DNA of 64,000 nucleotides from Campylobacter concisus (GCF_003048375.1 NZ_CP021642.1:124001-188000); one strand, 5' to 3'. Positions 47,783 to 57,625 are shown, counted from the stretch's first letter. Translations and numbers: made by a program. Notes: a model not told the origin generated them from the letters alone.

Positions 47783-48172
47783 ATGTCGCTGATAGATAAA
47801 ATTTTATATGAATTTAGTGATGAGTCAAAATTTCGTCCATATTTTAAAGATCTAGACAGCGACATCAAAGATCATATTGATACTATCTTAAACTCAAGAC
47901 TTGGAAACTACGGCCGTTTAAATGATAGTATCATCGATCTTTGGTCGGTTGGGGTCGAGATAAACGAGCTTGGCCATAGACTTGGTATGGCGATATATGA
48001 GCTAATCACCTCAAACGAAAATAGAATAGAGATAACTTCTATCGGCTATGATGACTCGCTAAAGCCTTGGCGCATCATCTTTAACATAAACTATAAGCAT
48101 AAAAACGACAATTTCAAAGAGTATTTGCTAAAGGTTATTTTTAAAAACAATAGATATTGTGAGATTTTATAA
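47783..48172 (+). CDS. tssE: T6SS baseplate wedge TssE (gp25-like)
   Basis: The 129-residue gp25/lysozyme-like protein is consistent with the T4 gp25 family, with NSRLGNYGRLNDSIIDLW and the terminal IIFNINYKHKNDNFKEY region. Baseplate component. It overlaps tssF by one base. Confidence 0.9.
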   Translation: MSLIDKILYEFSDESKFRPYFKDLDSDIKDHIDTILNSRLGNYGRLNDSIIDLWSVGVEINELGHRLGMAIYELITSNENRIEITSIGYDDSLKPWRIIFNINYKHKNDNFKEYLLKVIFKNNRYCEIL

Positions 48173-49890
48173 TGGATTATAATGAAAATAATTTAGCTTA
48201 TTTTCAAAAAGAGATGGCGTATCTTGATGAAACAAGAGCACTTTTTATAAAGAATTTCCCAAAAGTCGCGCCATTTTTAGATACTAAGAGCAAAGATCCT
48301 GATGTTGAGAGTATCATAGAAAATATGGCTATTTTGACATCAAGGATTAGACAAGAGCTAGATGAAAATATACCTTTAATAGCTGAGTCTTTGATAAATA
48401 TCTTAATGCCAAGCTATACAAATCCTTTTCCCTCAGTTTGCATGCAAGAATTTGCTCTAAGAGATGACTTTTCAGAAAAAAAGGAATTTATACCAAAGGG
48501 CAGTATCATAGAGTCAAAGCCAATAAACGGCGTGGCTTGTAAATTCCAGACGATATATGACGTAAATTTGCTTCCTTTAAAGATATCAAAAGCTTTCATG
48601 TCAAACAACAAAAGCGACTATCTTTTAAATTTAAACATATCTATCACCAAGGATGAACTTAGTACCAAAGAGCTTGATACCAGCTTTTTAAATTTATACC
48701 TTGGTGATAACATATACTTCTCTTCAACTCTTTTGATGTGGCTAAAAAACTACTTGAAATTTATAGTCATAAGCTTTGAAGATAGCGATGAGGAGATAAA
48801 ACTTGGAGCTGATAAGCTTAGCTTGGATGAATTTGATGAAGCTTTGATAAAGAGCGATGAGTTTGGTTTTGAGGCATTTGAGCTTATAAAAGAGCTTTCA
48901 TATTTTTCATCTAAACTAAATTTTATCCGTATAAATGGACTTGGTTTTTTAAAAAGATTTGACGCAAAAAGCTTTAACATCAAATTTGTCTTTTCAAAAG
49001 ATATGCCAAATGGCTATGTGCCAAGGCTAGAGTATTTCTCTCTTTTTGCCACGCCAGCGATAAATTTGTTTGCAAAAGGCGCTGAGCCTATACAAAATAA
49101 CAACAAACGCAGCGAGTATAGAATTTTCATCGACCGCTCAAACATAAACGCTTACGAGATAGTCTCTATCACAAAGGTTGTCGCTCACAGTAGCAATAAT
49201 GAAAAAAGGATACTTAAAAACTACAAAAGCTTTGAGAGATTTGAGTTTTTAAATAGCCAAAGATCAAAGGATTATTACTTTGTAAGCAATAAAATAGATA
49301 TGAAGCTAAACTCTTACAAAGAAATTTCATTTTTTAAAAATGACGCTAAAGAGCAGACCGTGAGCATCGAGGCGCTTTGCTGTAACGGCGACCTGCCAAC
49401 CAATCTAAAACTAGGCGAGATAAATAAAATCCAAAATCACCAAGGCGTAGTAACCAAAAATTTAACCATCCCAACTAGCGTAAAACGTGTAAATGTAGAT
49501 GGAAATTTACTCTGGAGGCTAGTTAGTATCTTGTCATTTAGCTATCAAAGCATACTAAACAAGGGCTCTTTTCTAGCACTGCTTAATGCCTTTATGCTAC
49601 CTGATGATGAGTTTTTGAAGAAATTTTCTAGCTCACTTCATGAGATAAAGACAAAACAGATCCACAGGGTCGATGGCGGCTTTGCAAAAAGAGGAGTGCT
49701 TTGTATATTTTATATAGATGAAAGCGAGTTTGAAAGCCTTGGAAATGTCTATGTTTTAGGTATAAATTTGGCTAAGTTTTTATCAAAATTTGCTTCTATT
49801 AACTCATTTTGCGAGCTTAAGATAAAGTGCGTAAAGAGTAAAATTTTATTTGATTATGGGTTTTTAAGCGGCACGAAAGAGCCAGTATGA
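48172..49890 (+). CDS. tssF: T6SS baseplate protein TssF
   Basis: The 572-residue VasA/ImpG homolog starts YFQKEMAYLDETRALFIKNF. It continues DPDVESIIENMAILTSRIRQ and LIAESLINILMPSYTNPFPS, which are clear TssF signatures. It overlaps tssG by an ATGA junction; TssF and TssG form the wedge together. Confidence 0.94.
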   Translation: MDYNENNLAYFQKEMAYLDETRALFIKNFPKVAPFLDTKSKDPDVESIIENMAILTSRIRQELDENIPLIAESLINILMPSYTNPFPSVCMQEFALRDDFSEKKEFIPKGSIIESKPINGVACKFQTIYDVNLLPLKISKAFMSNNKSDYLLNLNISITKDELSTKELDTSFLNLYLGDNIYFSSTLLMWLKNYLKFIVISFEDSDEEIKLGADKLSLDEFDEALIKSDEFGFEAFELIKELSYFSSKLNFIRINGLGFLKRFDAKSFNIKFVFSKDMPNGYVPRLEYFSLFATPAINLFAKGAEPIQNNNKRSEYRIFIDRSNINAYEIVSITKVVAHSSNNEKRILKNYKSFERFEFLNSQRSKDYYFVSNKIDMKLNSYKEISFFKNDAKEQTVSIEALCCNGDLPTNLKLGEINKIQNHQGVVTKNLTIPTSVKRVNVDGNLLWRLVSILSFSYQSILNKGSFLALLNAFMLPDDEFLKKFSSSLHEIKTKQIHRVDGGFAKRGVLCIFYIDESEFESLGNVYVLGINLAKFLSKFASINSFCELKIKCVKSKILFDYGFLSGTKEPV

Positions 49891-50783
49891 GCGAAGAGAT
49901 AAGCCAAGCTTCTTTTTTTAAACTGATAAAGAATATCCTAAAAAATAGGGATAGGAGCGAGATATTTTTAAAAAATAGCTCGAGTTTTGCCTACCCGATC
50001 AAAGAGCTCGAGAGCTTAGATGAGCAGGAGCTTACAAAGATAATTGTAAATTTTATGGGTCTTTTAGGAAGCGGCTCGCACCTAACAAGCTACATTTTAG
50101 AGAAAATTTCAAAGACTAATGACAATAGCTATGAGTTATTTTTTGATTTTTTTGACAACTACTTGCTTTGGCTATTTTTTGACAGCATTAGTCTAAAAAA
50201 CTACGCAAGATCTTTTGAAGATGAGCTAGATGATAAAATTTCAAAGATCTTACTTGATATGCTCAATATAAAAGAAAAGCAGCTAGCAAAGAAATTTCTA
50301 CCATTTTCGCCACTTGCAGTTAGCCAAAGAAGGCCAAAAAAAGAGGTTGAATTTGCGCTTCAGAGCCACTTTGGGCTAAAAGATAAGCTTTTTATACTTG
50401 AAAATTTACCAAATCAAATTTTCATAGCACCGTCAAATTTAAACTCTTTAGGCCATAAAAATAGGACACTTGGTAAAAATTTCATCCTTGGTAAAAAGCT
50501 TTTTGAAAAACAAACCAAGATCGCAGTCTTTATAAACGGCATAGAGTACGAAGAGGCTGTGAATTTCTTCCCCAAAAAAGATAAATTTAAAGAGCTTCAA
50601 GAGACTCTTTCTTATTTTACTAATGATGAATTTGTGTCTGATTTATATTTGAAGATAAATTACTCTCACAAGATGCAGTTTAAGCTTGGGTCAAAATATA
50701 CAAGTAGTCAAATTGGCTTTGGTCCAAGGCTTAAAAATGATAAAAAAATGTCAAATTTTATAAAATTTAGACTTTGTTCATAA
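49887..50783 (+). CDS. tssG: T6SS baseplate protein TssG
   Basis: The 298-residue VasB/ImpH homolog has the N-terminal ASFFKLIKNILKNRD, FMGLLGSGSHLTSYILEKI and DFFDNYLLWLFFDSI; the latter matches the FLDIFNHRL-type block of the family. Somewhat divergent but position and size agree. Confidence 0.9.
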   Translation: MSEEISQASFFKLIKNILKNRDRSEIFLKNSSSFAYPIKELESLDEQELTKIIVNFMGLLGSGSHLTSYILEKISKTNDNSYELFFDFFDNYLLWLFFDSISLKNYARSFEDELDDKISKILLDMLNIKEKQLAKKFLPFSPLAVSQRRPKKEVEFALQSHFGLKDKLFILENLPNQIFIAPSNLNSLGHKNRTLGKNFILGKKLFEKQTKIAVFINGIEYEEAVNFFPKKDKFKELQETLSYFTNDEFVSDLYLKINYSHKMQFKLGSKYTSSQIGFGPRLKNDKKMSNFIKFRLCS

Positions 50784-50812
50784 AATTTAACTCCAAAATC
50801 AAAAAAATTTGA

Positions 50813-50818
50813 TATAAT
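50813..50818 (+). promoter_or_regulatory. -10 box upstream of tssM
   Basis: TGATATAAT with TATAAT at 50813-50818 in the 77-bp tssG-tssM gap, about 43 bases before the tssM ATG, resembles an extended -10 promoter. Confidence 0.5.
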
Positions 50819-50860
50819 TACATAAAAGAAATATATTTATTTGTAAAAGGATTTGCAGCT

Positions 50861-53800
50861 ATGGCATTTATCGACTACTTACGCAGATTTTTCACATTTT
50901 TTAGGTTTAAACACAGTGTTGTTTTAGTAACCTCTATCGCTCTTAGTGTTTTGTTTTGGCTCTATGCCCCGCTTGTAGCATTTAACGATATATATAGCTT
51001 CGCTAGTGTAAGCTCACGAGTTAGCGTGCTAGTTGCTTTTTGGGCAGTTATATTGTTTTTTGTCTTGCTTAGACCGCTGATGAACTATTTTGCATCACGC
51101 AAAGATGAGAAAAATGACAAACTAAAAGAGATAAAAAAAGAGTCAATGGATAGTTTTGGCAAGGCAAAGAGAAATTTCTTACTTTCGCTAAAAGACGCCA
51201 AAACGACTTGGAAAAAAGATATAAATTTCAAAAAATTGCCATTAATAATGATAATAGGCAACGAGGGTGCTGGCAAAAGTGCTTTTATAAACTATTCAAA
51301 TATCGAATTTCCTCTATCTGATAGCCTAGATACTTATAAAAAGATACACCAAAGTACGACAAATTTTAACCTTTATGTATCAAAATTTGGAGCACTTTTG
51401 GATACTGAGGGCATTCACTTTGCACAAGAGAGCCTCTATCAGCCAACTGCAACAGAGGAGCTTCCTGAAGATGATGTAGAGAAAAATAGAGACTATCTAC
51501 TTAAAAAAGGCGTTTGGAACGAGTTTTTACACTTTTTAAAGAGAAATGACTTTAACTCAAGACTAAGCGGCGCCGTGCTTATCATCGATACTAAAAAATT
51601 CCTAGAAGGCACTCAAGAGTATTTTGACGAGCTTATAAGATATATGGTAAAGAGGATAAATGACTGTGAGAAGCACCTTGGCATTAAATTTCCTATTTAC
51701 GTAGTCTTTAGCAAGCTTGATCTTATAGATGGTATGGGCGATTATTTTAAATTATTTAATGAAGACGTGGCAAATAAAGCTCTTGGTATAAATTTAGACT
51801 CAAATTTCACCGCCCAAACACTTGAGACAGAGCTTAAGGGCTTAAGCGACTCACTATTTAAACACCTAATGAGCAAAAACTCGATCTCGCACATGCTAGA
51901 AGATAAAAAACGCTCATATTTGTTCTTAAAACAGCTTGAAAATTTCTTCGTGCTGGTAAAAGACTTTGTTACAAAGCTAAGCTCTCAAAATGCTCTTAAA
52001 AACACATCTGTTATAAATGGAGTTTATTTTGTAAGTGCATATCAAGAAAACATCCCTATAAACTACCTTACAAATACAATTTGTGATAAATACAGCATCA
52101 AAAAACCACTTCTTAGAGCGGTAAATAATTACAGCAAACAAAGCTACTTTGTAAAATCATTTTTAAAAGAGATCGCTTTTAAAGCAAATGTAACTAAATT
52201 TGGCGCACAAAATAGATTTATTAAATTTATAAATTTCGCCCTAGTGGCTGCACTTTGTGTGGGAGTTTATTTTGGCTCTAGTTATATTTTAAATATCAAA
52301 AATACAAAAGAGCAAATTGCGGCTAACAACGTAGATAAAATTTCTAACTATCTTGATAGCAAAAAGTATAAAGATCTTACCGCTACACAAAAGATCGAGC
52401 TTTTAAATCTGCTAAAACAAAGTCTAAACGACTATCCAAGGATCTTTAGCGGTGATACTAAATTTGAGTACATCACTCTTGATACCTCTTATAAAGGTTT
52501 TGCGCCTGTTAAAGCGCTTTATTACGATCTTAGTGCTGACTTTTTCAAAAATACAGTTTTAACTGAGATGGAAAATATCCTAAAAACAGAGAGTGACCCA
52601 GATAAGCTTATAAAAGCTTTTTATATGTATGATTCGCTTTTTGATAAAAACTATACAAATGTAGATCTATTTAAAATTTGGATAGCTGCAAACTGGGATA
52701 AATTTGAAAAATATGGTGTTGCTAAAAATGAGTTTTTAGCGCACATCGAAGCCATTTTAAATGCTAAAAATTTAAGCATTTCAGCAGATCAGAGTGCTCA
52801 AAGTGCTGCAAATACTAAACTAACACCTGTTCAAAGAGCAAAAAGGCTCTACTCGATACTTGAGTTTATCTCATTTAAAGATGAAAAATCATTCTACGAC
52901 ATCAAAAAAGAGGTTGAAAATTTAAACCAAGTAGTTCAAGAAAAAGAGGCATTTAATCCATTTAATAAAATTTATACAAAGGAAAATTTAAGAGATTTCT
53001 TGGCAAAACTTAGCTCAAACATCGATGAGACTGCAGGCATCGAGTCATGGCTGATGGATACCAACTCATCTTTAAAAGATATCAGCTCAAATGAGAAAAA
53101 AGAGCTAAGCATCGCAGTTGTAGAGCTTTACTTGCAAAACTATGCTGATAAATGGAACCAAATTTTAAGAGCGATCGAGCCAAATGAATTTGCTACTAAA
53201 AAAGAGGTCATAGATGAGCTTGAAATTTTGTCAAAAAGAGAAAACCCACTAAATTCTCTTATAAAACTAACCAATCAAAATACAAATTTAAATGATGAAA
53301 ATTTACTAAAATACATCTACTCTCTAGGCTTTGCTTCAAGCGAGATAAAACGTGTATTTACAGACTTTAGCACTAAATTTACAAACTATCATGCGCTAAA
53401 TTCTGACGGGTCGCTAGATCTTATCAGCAATGACGTCACAAATGTATATAAAAAAGTTAGCGACTATAACTTTGAGATGCTTCAAAGCAGTGACGATAAG
53501 ATCGTTTATGCGATAAATGGCATAAAAAATGAAAACGATCCATTTATCGTGCTAAACAATGACGCTAAAAAGCTTCCAGATGAGCTAAATGAGTACTATC
53601 AAAAGCTATCAAAACTTGCTTGGAAACAGGTAGAAAACGGAGCTTCATCGCTTTTAGCAACAGCTTATAAAGATGATGTTCTTGATGACTTTGAAAGTCT
53701 TATAAAGCCTTATTATCCATTTAATGAAAACTCAGCAAAGGCTGTTAGCATCGAAGAATTTAAGAGATTTTTTGGCAAAGATGGAACTTGGAATAGCTTT

Positions 53801-54349
53801 TATGATAAATATCTAAAACAAATTTTAAGCAAAACAGGCAGTGGTTATAAGGTAAGACCAAAATATGCAAAAGAGCTAAGATTTAATAAAAGTTTCCTTG
53901 AAAATATCGCTTATATAGATAGAATTTCAAATTTGATGCTTGATTCAAATGACGAGCTAAAACTAAACTATAACTTAAAAGCGGTTGATTTATCGGCAAA
54001 TTTCAGCCACATAAATATAGGCTACGCAAATAACTCTTTGGCGTATGATCACACGATCCCATCAAATTTACTTGTCTCAAGTAAAAGCTTTGATATCTCA
54101 ACACAGTTTAAATTTAATGCAGTTTCAAATGCGGGTAGCGACAAAAAAGAGATCAGCTTTGATGGCGAGTGGGGCTGGTACAAGCTCTTAAAGGCTTCAA
54201 ATTTCAGTAGCATTGGCGTTAGTACGCTTAACTTTGATGGTAAAAAAGAGTCATATTTTGGCTTTGAAGTTACTCCAAATGGTGGAGAGCTTTTAGAGCT
54301 TATGAATATCATACCAACTATTGATTTACCAAGAAAGATGCTTTATTAA
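50861..54349 (+). CDS. tssM: T6SS inner-membrane protein TssM (IcmF family)
   Basis: This 1162-residue trans-envelope component has two N-terminal transmembrane helices (about residues 18-40 and 52-70) and a cytoplasmic NTPase-like domain with Walker A GNEGAGKS at 133-140. A third helix lies near 450-470 (ALVAALCVGVYFGSSYIL), followed by a long periplasmic helical region and a beta-rich C-terminus (FDGEWGWYKLLKAS) that contacts TssJ. Walker A is intact; some TssM lack it. Confidence 0.95.
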   Translation: MAFIDYLRRFFTFFRFKHSVVLVTSIALSVLFWLYAPLVAFNDIYSFASVSSRVSVLVAFWAVILFFVLLRPLMNYFASRKDEKNDKLKEIKKESMDSFGKAKRNFLLSLKDAKTTWKKDINFKKLPLIMIIGNEGAGKSAFINYSNIEFPLSDSLDTYKKIHQSTTNFNLYVSKFGALLDTEGIHFAQESLYQPTATEELPEDDVEKNRDYLLKKGVWNEFLHFLKRNDFNSRLSGAVLIIDTKKFLEGTQEYFDELIRYMVKRINDCEKHLGIKFPIYVVFSKLDLIDGMGDYFKLFNEDVANKALGINLDSNFTAQTLETELKGLSDSLFKHLMSKNSISHMLEDKKRSYLFLKQLENFFVLVKDFVTKLSSQNALKNTSVINGVYFVSAYQENIPINYLTNTICDKYSIKKPLLRAVNNYSKQSYFVKSFLKEIAFKANVTKFGAQNRFIKFINFALVAALCVGVYFGSSYILNIKNTKEQIAANNVDKISNYLDSKKYKDLTATQKIELLNLLKQSLNDYPRIFSGDTKFEYITLDTSYKGFAPVKALYYDLSADFFKNTVLTEMENILKTESDPDKLIKAFYMYDSLFDKNYTNVDLFKIWIAANWDKFEKYGVAKNEFLAHIEAILNAKNLSISADQSAQSAANTKLTPVQRAKRLYSILEFISFKDEKSFYDIKKEVENLNQVVQEKEAFNPFNKIYTKENLRDFLAKLSSNIDETAGIESWLMDTNSSLKDISSNEKKELSIAVVELYLQNYADKWNQILRAIEPNEFATKKEVIDELEILSKRENPLNSLIKLTNQNTNLNDENLLKYIYSLGFASSEIKRVFTDFSTKFTNYHALNSDGSLDLISNDVTNVYKKVSDYNFEMLQSSDDKIVYAINGIKNENDPFIVLNNDAKKLPDELNEYYQKLSKLAWKQVENGASSLLATAYKDDVLDDFESLIKPYYPFNENSAKAVSIEEFKRFFGKDGTWNSFYDKYLKQILSKTGSGYKVRPKYAKELRFNKSFLENIAYIDRISNLMLDSNDELKLNYNLKAVDLSANFSHINIGYANNSLAYDHTIPSNLLVSSKSFDISTQFKFNAVSNAGSDKKEISFDGEWGWYKLLKASNFSSIGVSTLNFDGKKESYFGFEVTPNGGELLELMNIIPTIDLPRKMLY

Positions 54350-54358
54350 GGAAAAAAT

Positions 54359-55276
54359 ATGCAAGAAATAGCAGCGGTTATACAAAATTTTGATAAAGCT
54401 TCAAGCTTTTTGGCGCAGTATGTCATTTTTGATGAAAACGGCGGAGACATAGGCTCGCTAGATACGGTTAAATTTCCGTGCAGCGATACAAGTGGCTCCA
54501 TAGCTTCAAAACACGCTCATATAGGTTTTGAAGAGGGAGTTTTTACTATTTGTGGCTATGAAGGATGCGAGATATTTTATAGCGATTCTTATTCGAAGTT
54601 GCCTGATGATTATGAAAGCGTGATAAATCCAGGAGATATTTTTAGGATAGGAGAGCTTAAATTTATATTTATAGATCCTTCTAGGATAGACGAATATGTC
54701 GGCAAAGCTCACAAGATCATAGAAAATACCAAAAACTTTGATGAGCTTGATAATAAAGAATTTGAGCCAGTTGGGAAAATATCAAATGTTGATTTTAAAG
54801 AAGAGCCAAAGATAAATTCTCTCATAGATGAAGAAAAAGATATCACTTTAAACGAAAATGTTAATGATGTGCCTTTAAATTTAAATGAGAGCGCTCAAAA
54901 TTTTGATGAAGAAGATATAAATAGTCAAAGGATGCTAACAGCAAAGAGCATGGATGAGCTTTTGATGAATTTAGTTGAGAGCATAAAAGTGCAGCCAAAC
55001 ATGAGCCCTATAAGTGAGCAAAGCAGGACGTTAAATACAAAAGATATGGAAACTATTATAAAAACGCTGCCTCTAAGCGACAACACGACGCTTGTTAATG
55101 CTGTTTTGCTTAAACTAATATGCAAGGAGCTATATAGCCAAATGTATGATATAGTCGAGAATAATTCATTTTTCAAATATCTCTCTGGTGCTGTAACAAA
55201 AAGCACCAGAGAAGATAAAGAGGCGTTTAATTATTTATTACATAAAGCACTTGAAAGCTATATGTTAAAAAAGTAA
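54359..55276 (+). CDS. FHA-domain protein of the T6SS cluster (TagH/Fha-like)
   Basis: The 305-residue product has an N-terminal FHA domain (residues 15-105): DENGGDIGSLDTVKFPC, SGSIASKHAHIGFEEG with the phosphothreonine-binding Ser-x-x-His, and NPGDIFRIGELKF. The C-terminal part is helical and unrelated to characterised kinase adaptors by eye. Fha proteins elsewhere link T6SS firing to the PpkA/PppA threonine-phosphorylation switch. No kinase or phosphatase gene is visible here, so control may differ. Confidence 0.85.
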   Translation: MQEIAAVIQNFDKASSFLAQYVIFDENGGDIGSLDTVKFPCSDTSGSIASKHAHIGFEEGVFTICGYEGCEIFYSDSYSKLPDDYESVINPGDIFRIGELKFIFIDPSRIDEYVGKAHKIIENTKNFDELDNKEFEPVGKISNVDFKEEPKINSLIDEEKDITLNENVNDVPLNLNESAQNFDEEDINSQRMLTAKSMDELLMNLVESIKVQPNMSPISEQSRTLNTKDMETIIKTLPLSDNTTLVNAVLLKLICKELYSQMYDIVENNSFFKYLSGAVTKSTREDKEAFNYLLHKALESYMLKK

Positions 55277-55340
55277 TGTTTTTAATAAAATAGAAAGTTA
55301 ATAAAAGTTAAAATAACCAAATTTTTTAATAGGAGTAAAT

Positions 55341-55862
55341 ATGTCACAACCAGTGTATATTAAGGTGAAAGGTTCTACTCAAGGACTTATCTCAAGTGGT
55401 GCTTCAACAGAAGCTAGTATCGGTAATCGCTATCAGTCAGGTCACGAAGATGAGATCATGGCACAAGAGGTTTCTCACATTGTAACTGTTCCAGTAGATC
55501 CACAAAGTGGCCAACCATCAGGACAAAGAGTACATAAGCCATTTAGCTTTACAACATCTTTAAACAAAGCTGTTCCACTTCTTTACAACGCATTAACTCA
55601 AGGCGAGAGACTTCCAGAGGTTGAGATCCACTGGTATAGAACATCAACTAGCGGTGGCGCTGAGCACTTCTTTACTACAAAACTAGAAGATGCAACTATA
55701 ACAGATATCACTCTAGTAAGTCCAAATGCTCAAGACAAGCTAAATAGCGACAAAACTGAGCTTTTTAAAGTTTCAATGAACTATAGAAAGATAGTTTGGG
55801 AGCACGTAGCTGCAGGTACAAGCGGAAGCGATGACTGGAGAGAAGCTACTAAAAAAGCTTAA
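55341..55862 (+). CDS. hcp: T6SS inner tube protein Hcp
   Basis: The 173-residue TssD/Hcp has VYIKVKGSTQGLISSGAS at the start. It continues HEDEIMAQEVSHIV, GQRVHKPFSFTTSLNKAVPL and IHWYRTSTSGGAEHFFTTKL, all classical Hcp1 features. AGGAG precedes the ATG. A strong hairpin just after its stop would let hcp be expressed more highly than the genes that follow. Confidence 0.97.
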   Translation: MSQPVYIKVKGSTQGLISSGASTEASIGNRYQSGHEDEIMAQEVSHIVTVPVDPQSGQPSGQRVHKPFSFTTSLNKAVPLLYNALTQGERLPEVEIHWYRTSTSGGAEHFFTTKLEDATITDITLVSPNAQDKLNSDKTELFKVSMNYRKIVWEHVAAGTSGSDDWREATKKA

Positions 55863-55869
55863 AAAATAA

Positions 55870-55888
55870 CCTAGGGATCCTCCCTAGG
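55870..55888 (+). terminator. Hairpin after hcp (partial terminator/attenuator)
   Basis: Perfect 8-bp stem cctaggga (55870-55877) / tccctagg (55881-55888) with loop TCC, 8 bp past the hcp stop. No immediate T-run follows, so it may only attenuate transcription or stabilise the hcp mRNA. Confidence 0.55.
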
Positions 55889-55918
55889 GATATCAATCTT
55901 CTCGTTGGAAGGACACAA

Positions 55919-55963
55919 ATGAGCCCTTTTTATCATTATCTTTTAAAACACCATGATATGTGA
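55919..55963 (+). CDS. Possible 14-residue leader peptide
   Basis: ATG at 55919 follows a good GGAAGGA site and encodes MSPFYHYLLKHHDM before TGA (55961-55963). The stop overlaps a GTG in the frame of the next gene. Since that gene lacks its own ribosome-binding site, this mini-frame may feed ribosomes into it. It could also be chance. Confidence 0.3.
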   Translation: MSPFYHYLLKHHDM

Positions 55964-55971
55964 AATGCGAT

Positions 55972-56526
55972 ATGAAACACCTAGCTATGATCATATTTCT
56001 CATAACATCTTTATATTCACACGAAGCAAATTGTTTAAATATGTTTGCTGTGGTATTTGACAAAAATACAACCGATGAAAATACTGCTAAAGATATAGAA
56101 TATTACATAGATAAGATTGGTTGTGATGCTAACATTACTTTAGAAAATGATAAATTGCATTATGAACCAAATCTACTTGACAGTACTTATGCAATGAATA
56201 AGCCTAAAACACTTGATTTACTTTTACAAAAAGGTACCTTCCCTAGTAAGTGGCTAACAAGAGACATCGCAACAGAATTCCTAGTCTTTTTTAGAGAAAA
56301 TAGCGATGGCATAAAAGATAAAAAAGCAAGCCCTGAGCTACTAGAATTTATAAAAACTCAAAAATATAAAGAATTTAAAGAAGAAAAATTTAAATTAATC
56401 AAAAAACTCTTAGACCATGGGCAAAACCCTTATCATTATGGCTATTTGAGGGTTATATTAAAGATAATAGGAGATGAAAAAGATTTAGATAGGTTGCTAG
56501 AGCAATATAAAAAGGATAATAAATGA
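55972..56526 (+). CDS. Exported ankyrin-like protein, paralog 1
   Basis: The 184-residue product has a signal peptide (MIIFLITSLYSHEA). Two conserved cysteines follow (NCLNMFAVVF and KIGCDANI), likely disulphide-bonded. Ankyrin-like helix pairs are seen: TLDLLLQKGTFPS and KLIKKLLDHGQNPYHYGYL. ATG 55972 is used; a GTG at 55960 in the same frame overlaps the leader-peptide stop and is possible. It lies between hcp and vgrG with two paralogs, so immunity to a VgrG-linked effector is a reasonable guess. Confidence 0.68.
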   Translation: MKHLAMIIFLITSLYSHEANCLNMFAVVFDKNTTDENTAKDIEYYIDKIGCDANITLENDKLHYEPNLLDSTYAMNKPKTLDLLLQKGTFPSKWLTRDIATEFLVFFRENSDGIKDKKASPELLEFIKTQKYKEFKEEKFKLIKKLLDHGQNPYHYGYLRVILKIIGDEKDLDRLLEQYKKDNK

Positions 56527-57083
56527 GTATATTGATTTCATTTATTATACCACTTGCAATATATAATCTACATTATCTAGATTGTGCAAATATGTTTAAT
56601 ATATTAGCCAACAAAAACATAAGTGATGAAAATACAGCAAAATATATGAATGCCTATATAGATAAATTTGGTTGCAATGCAAATATTACCTTAAAGTCTG
56701 CAAGACTTAGATATGAACCAAATTTATTAGAAATTGCCTTTATGATGAAGAAATTTAAAACCTTTAATGATCTTTTGGATAAAGGCACAAAACCAAATGG
56801 TAGATTGGCTTTTTCTATGGGGTCAGAATTCTTATTCTTTTTTCAAGATAATGAAGTCGGTTTTGAAAGTAAAATTCCTAGTAAAGAGCTGCTTGATTTT
56901 ATAAAAACCTCAAAATATAAAGAATTTAAAAGAGAGAAATTTAAATTAATTAAAAGGCAATTACAATATGGACAAGATCCAAAAGACTACGAATATTTAA
57001 AATATATTTTGACACTCATAAATGACGAAAAAGATTTAGAGAATTTATTAAATAATGGAAATAAAAAGGAATTAGCACAATGA
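56523..57083 (+). CDS. Exported ankyrin-like protein, paralog 2
   Basis: The 186-residue paralog overlaps the first by ATGA. The N-terminus is a different hydrophobic signal (ILISFIIPLAIYNL), then DCANMF and KFGCNANI with the same cysteine pair. TFNDLLDKGTKPNGR and KLIKRQLQYGQDPKDYEYL are the ankyrin-like repeats. It is the most diverged of the three. Periplasmic location inferred. Confidence 0.66.
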   Translation: MSILISFIIPLAIYNLHYLDCANMFNILANKNISDENTAKYMNAYIDKFGCNANITLKSARLRYEPNLLEIAFMMKKFKTFNDLLDKGTKPNGRLAFSMGSEFLFFFQDNEVGFESKIPSKELLDFIKTSKYKEFKREKFKLIKRQLQYGQDPKDYEYLKYILTLINDEKDLENLLNNGNKKELAQ

Positions 57084-57625
57084 AACAATTAGCAATAATC
57101 ATATTTCTCATAACATCTTTATATTCACATGAAGCAAATTGTTTAAATATGTTTGCTGTGGTATTTGACAAAAATACAACCGATGAAAATACTGCTAAAG
57201 ACATAGAATATTACATAGATAAGATTGGTTGTGATGCTAACATGACTATTGAAATTCCAGATCTTTCAATAAGACCAAATTTATTAGAGTATGCTTATGA
57301 TGCAAATAAAACAAAAACTTTTAATACTCTTTTGGAAAAAGGCACAGCGGCTAATGCTAGTTTAGCAACGTCTATAGGTATGAGCTTTGCATTTTTCTTT
57401 AGAGAAAATGGTGTTGGCATAGACAATAAAAAGGCAAGCCCTGAGCTACTTGAATTTATAAAAACTCAAAAATATAAAGAATTTAAAGAAAAAAAATTTA
57501 AGCTAATCAAAAAACTTCTAGAACATGGACAAGATCCAAAAGACTATAAAGTTTTAAAGATTATTCTGAAAATTATAAATGATGAAAAAGATTTAGAAAA
57601 ATTATTGAATGGTGGAAATAAATAA
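57080..57625 (+). CDS. Exported ankyrin-like protein, paralog 3
   Basis: The 181-residue paralog's first 55 or so residues are nearly identical to paralog 1 at both protein and DNA level; the centre differs and the C-terminal KLIKKLLEHGQDPKDYKVL repeat is conserved. It overlaps paralog 2 by ATGA and vgrG by TAATG, so its synthesis is tied to VgrG. Shared ends with variable centre resemble the lipoprotein array upstream, consistent with a specificity region. Confidence 0.68.
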   Translation: MKQLAIIIFLITSLYSHEANCLNMFAVVFDKNTTDENTAKDIEYYIDKIGCDANMTIEIPDLSIRPNLLEYAYDANKTKTFNTLLEKGTAANASLATSIGMSFAFFFRENGVGIDNKKASPELLEFIKTQKYKEFKEKKFKLIKKLLEHGQDPKDYKVLKIILKIINDEKDLEKLLNGGNK

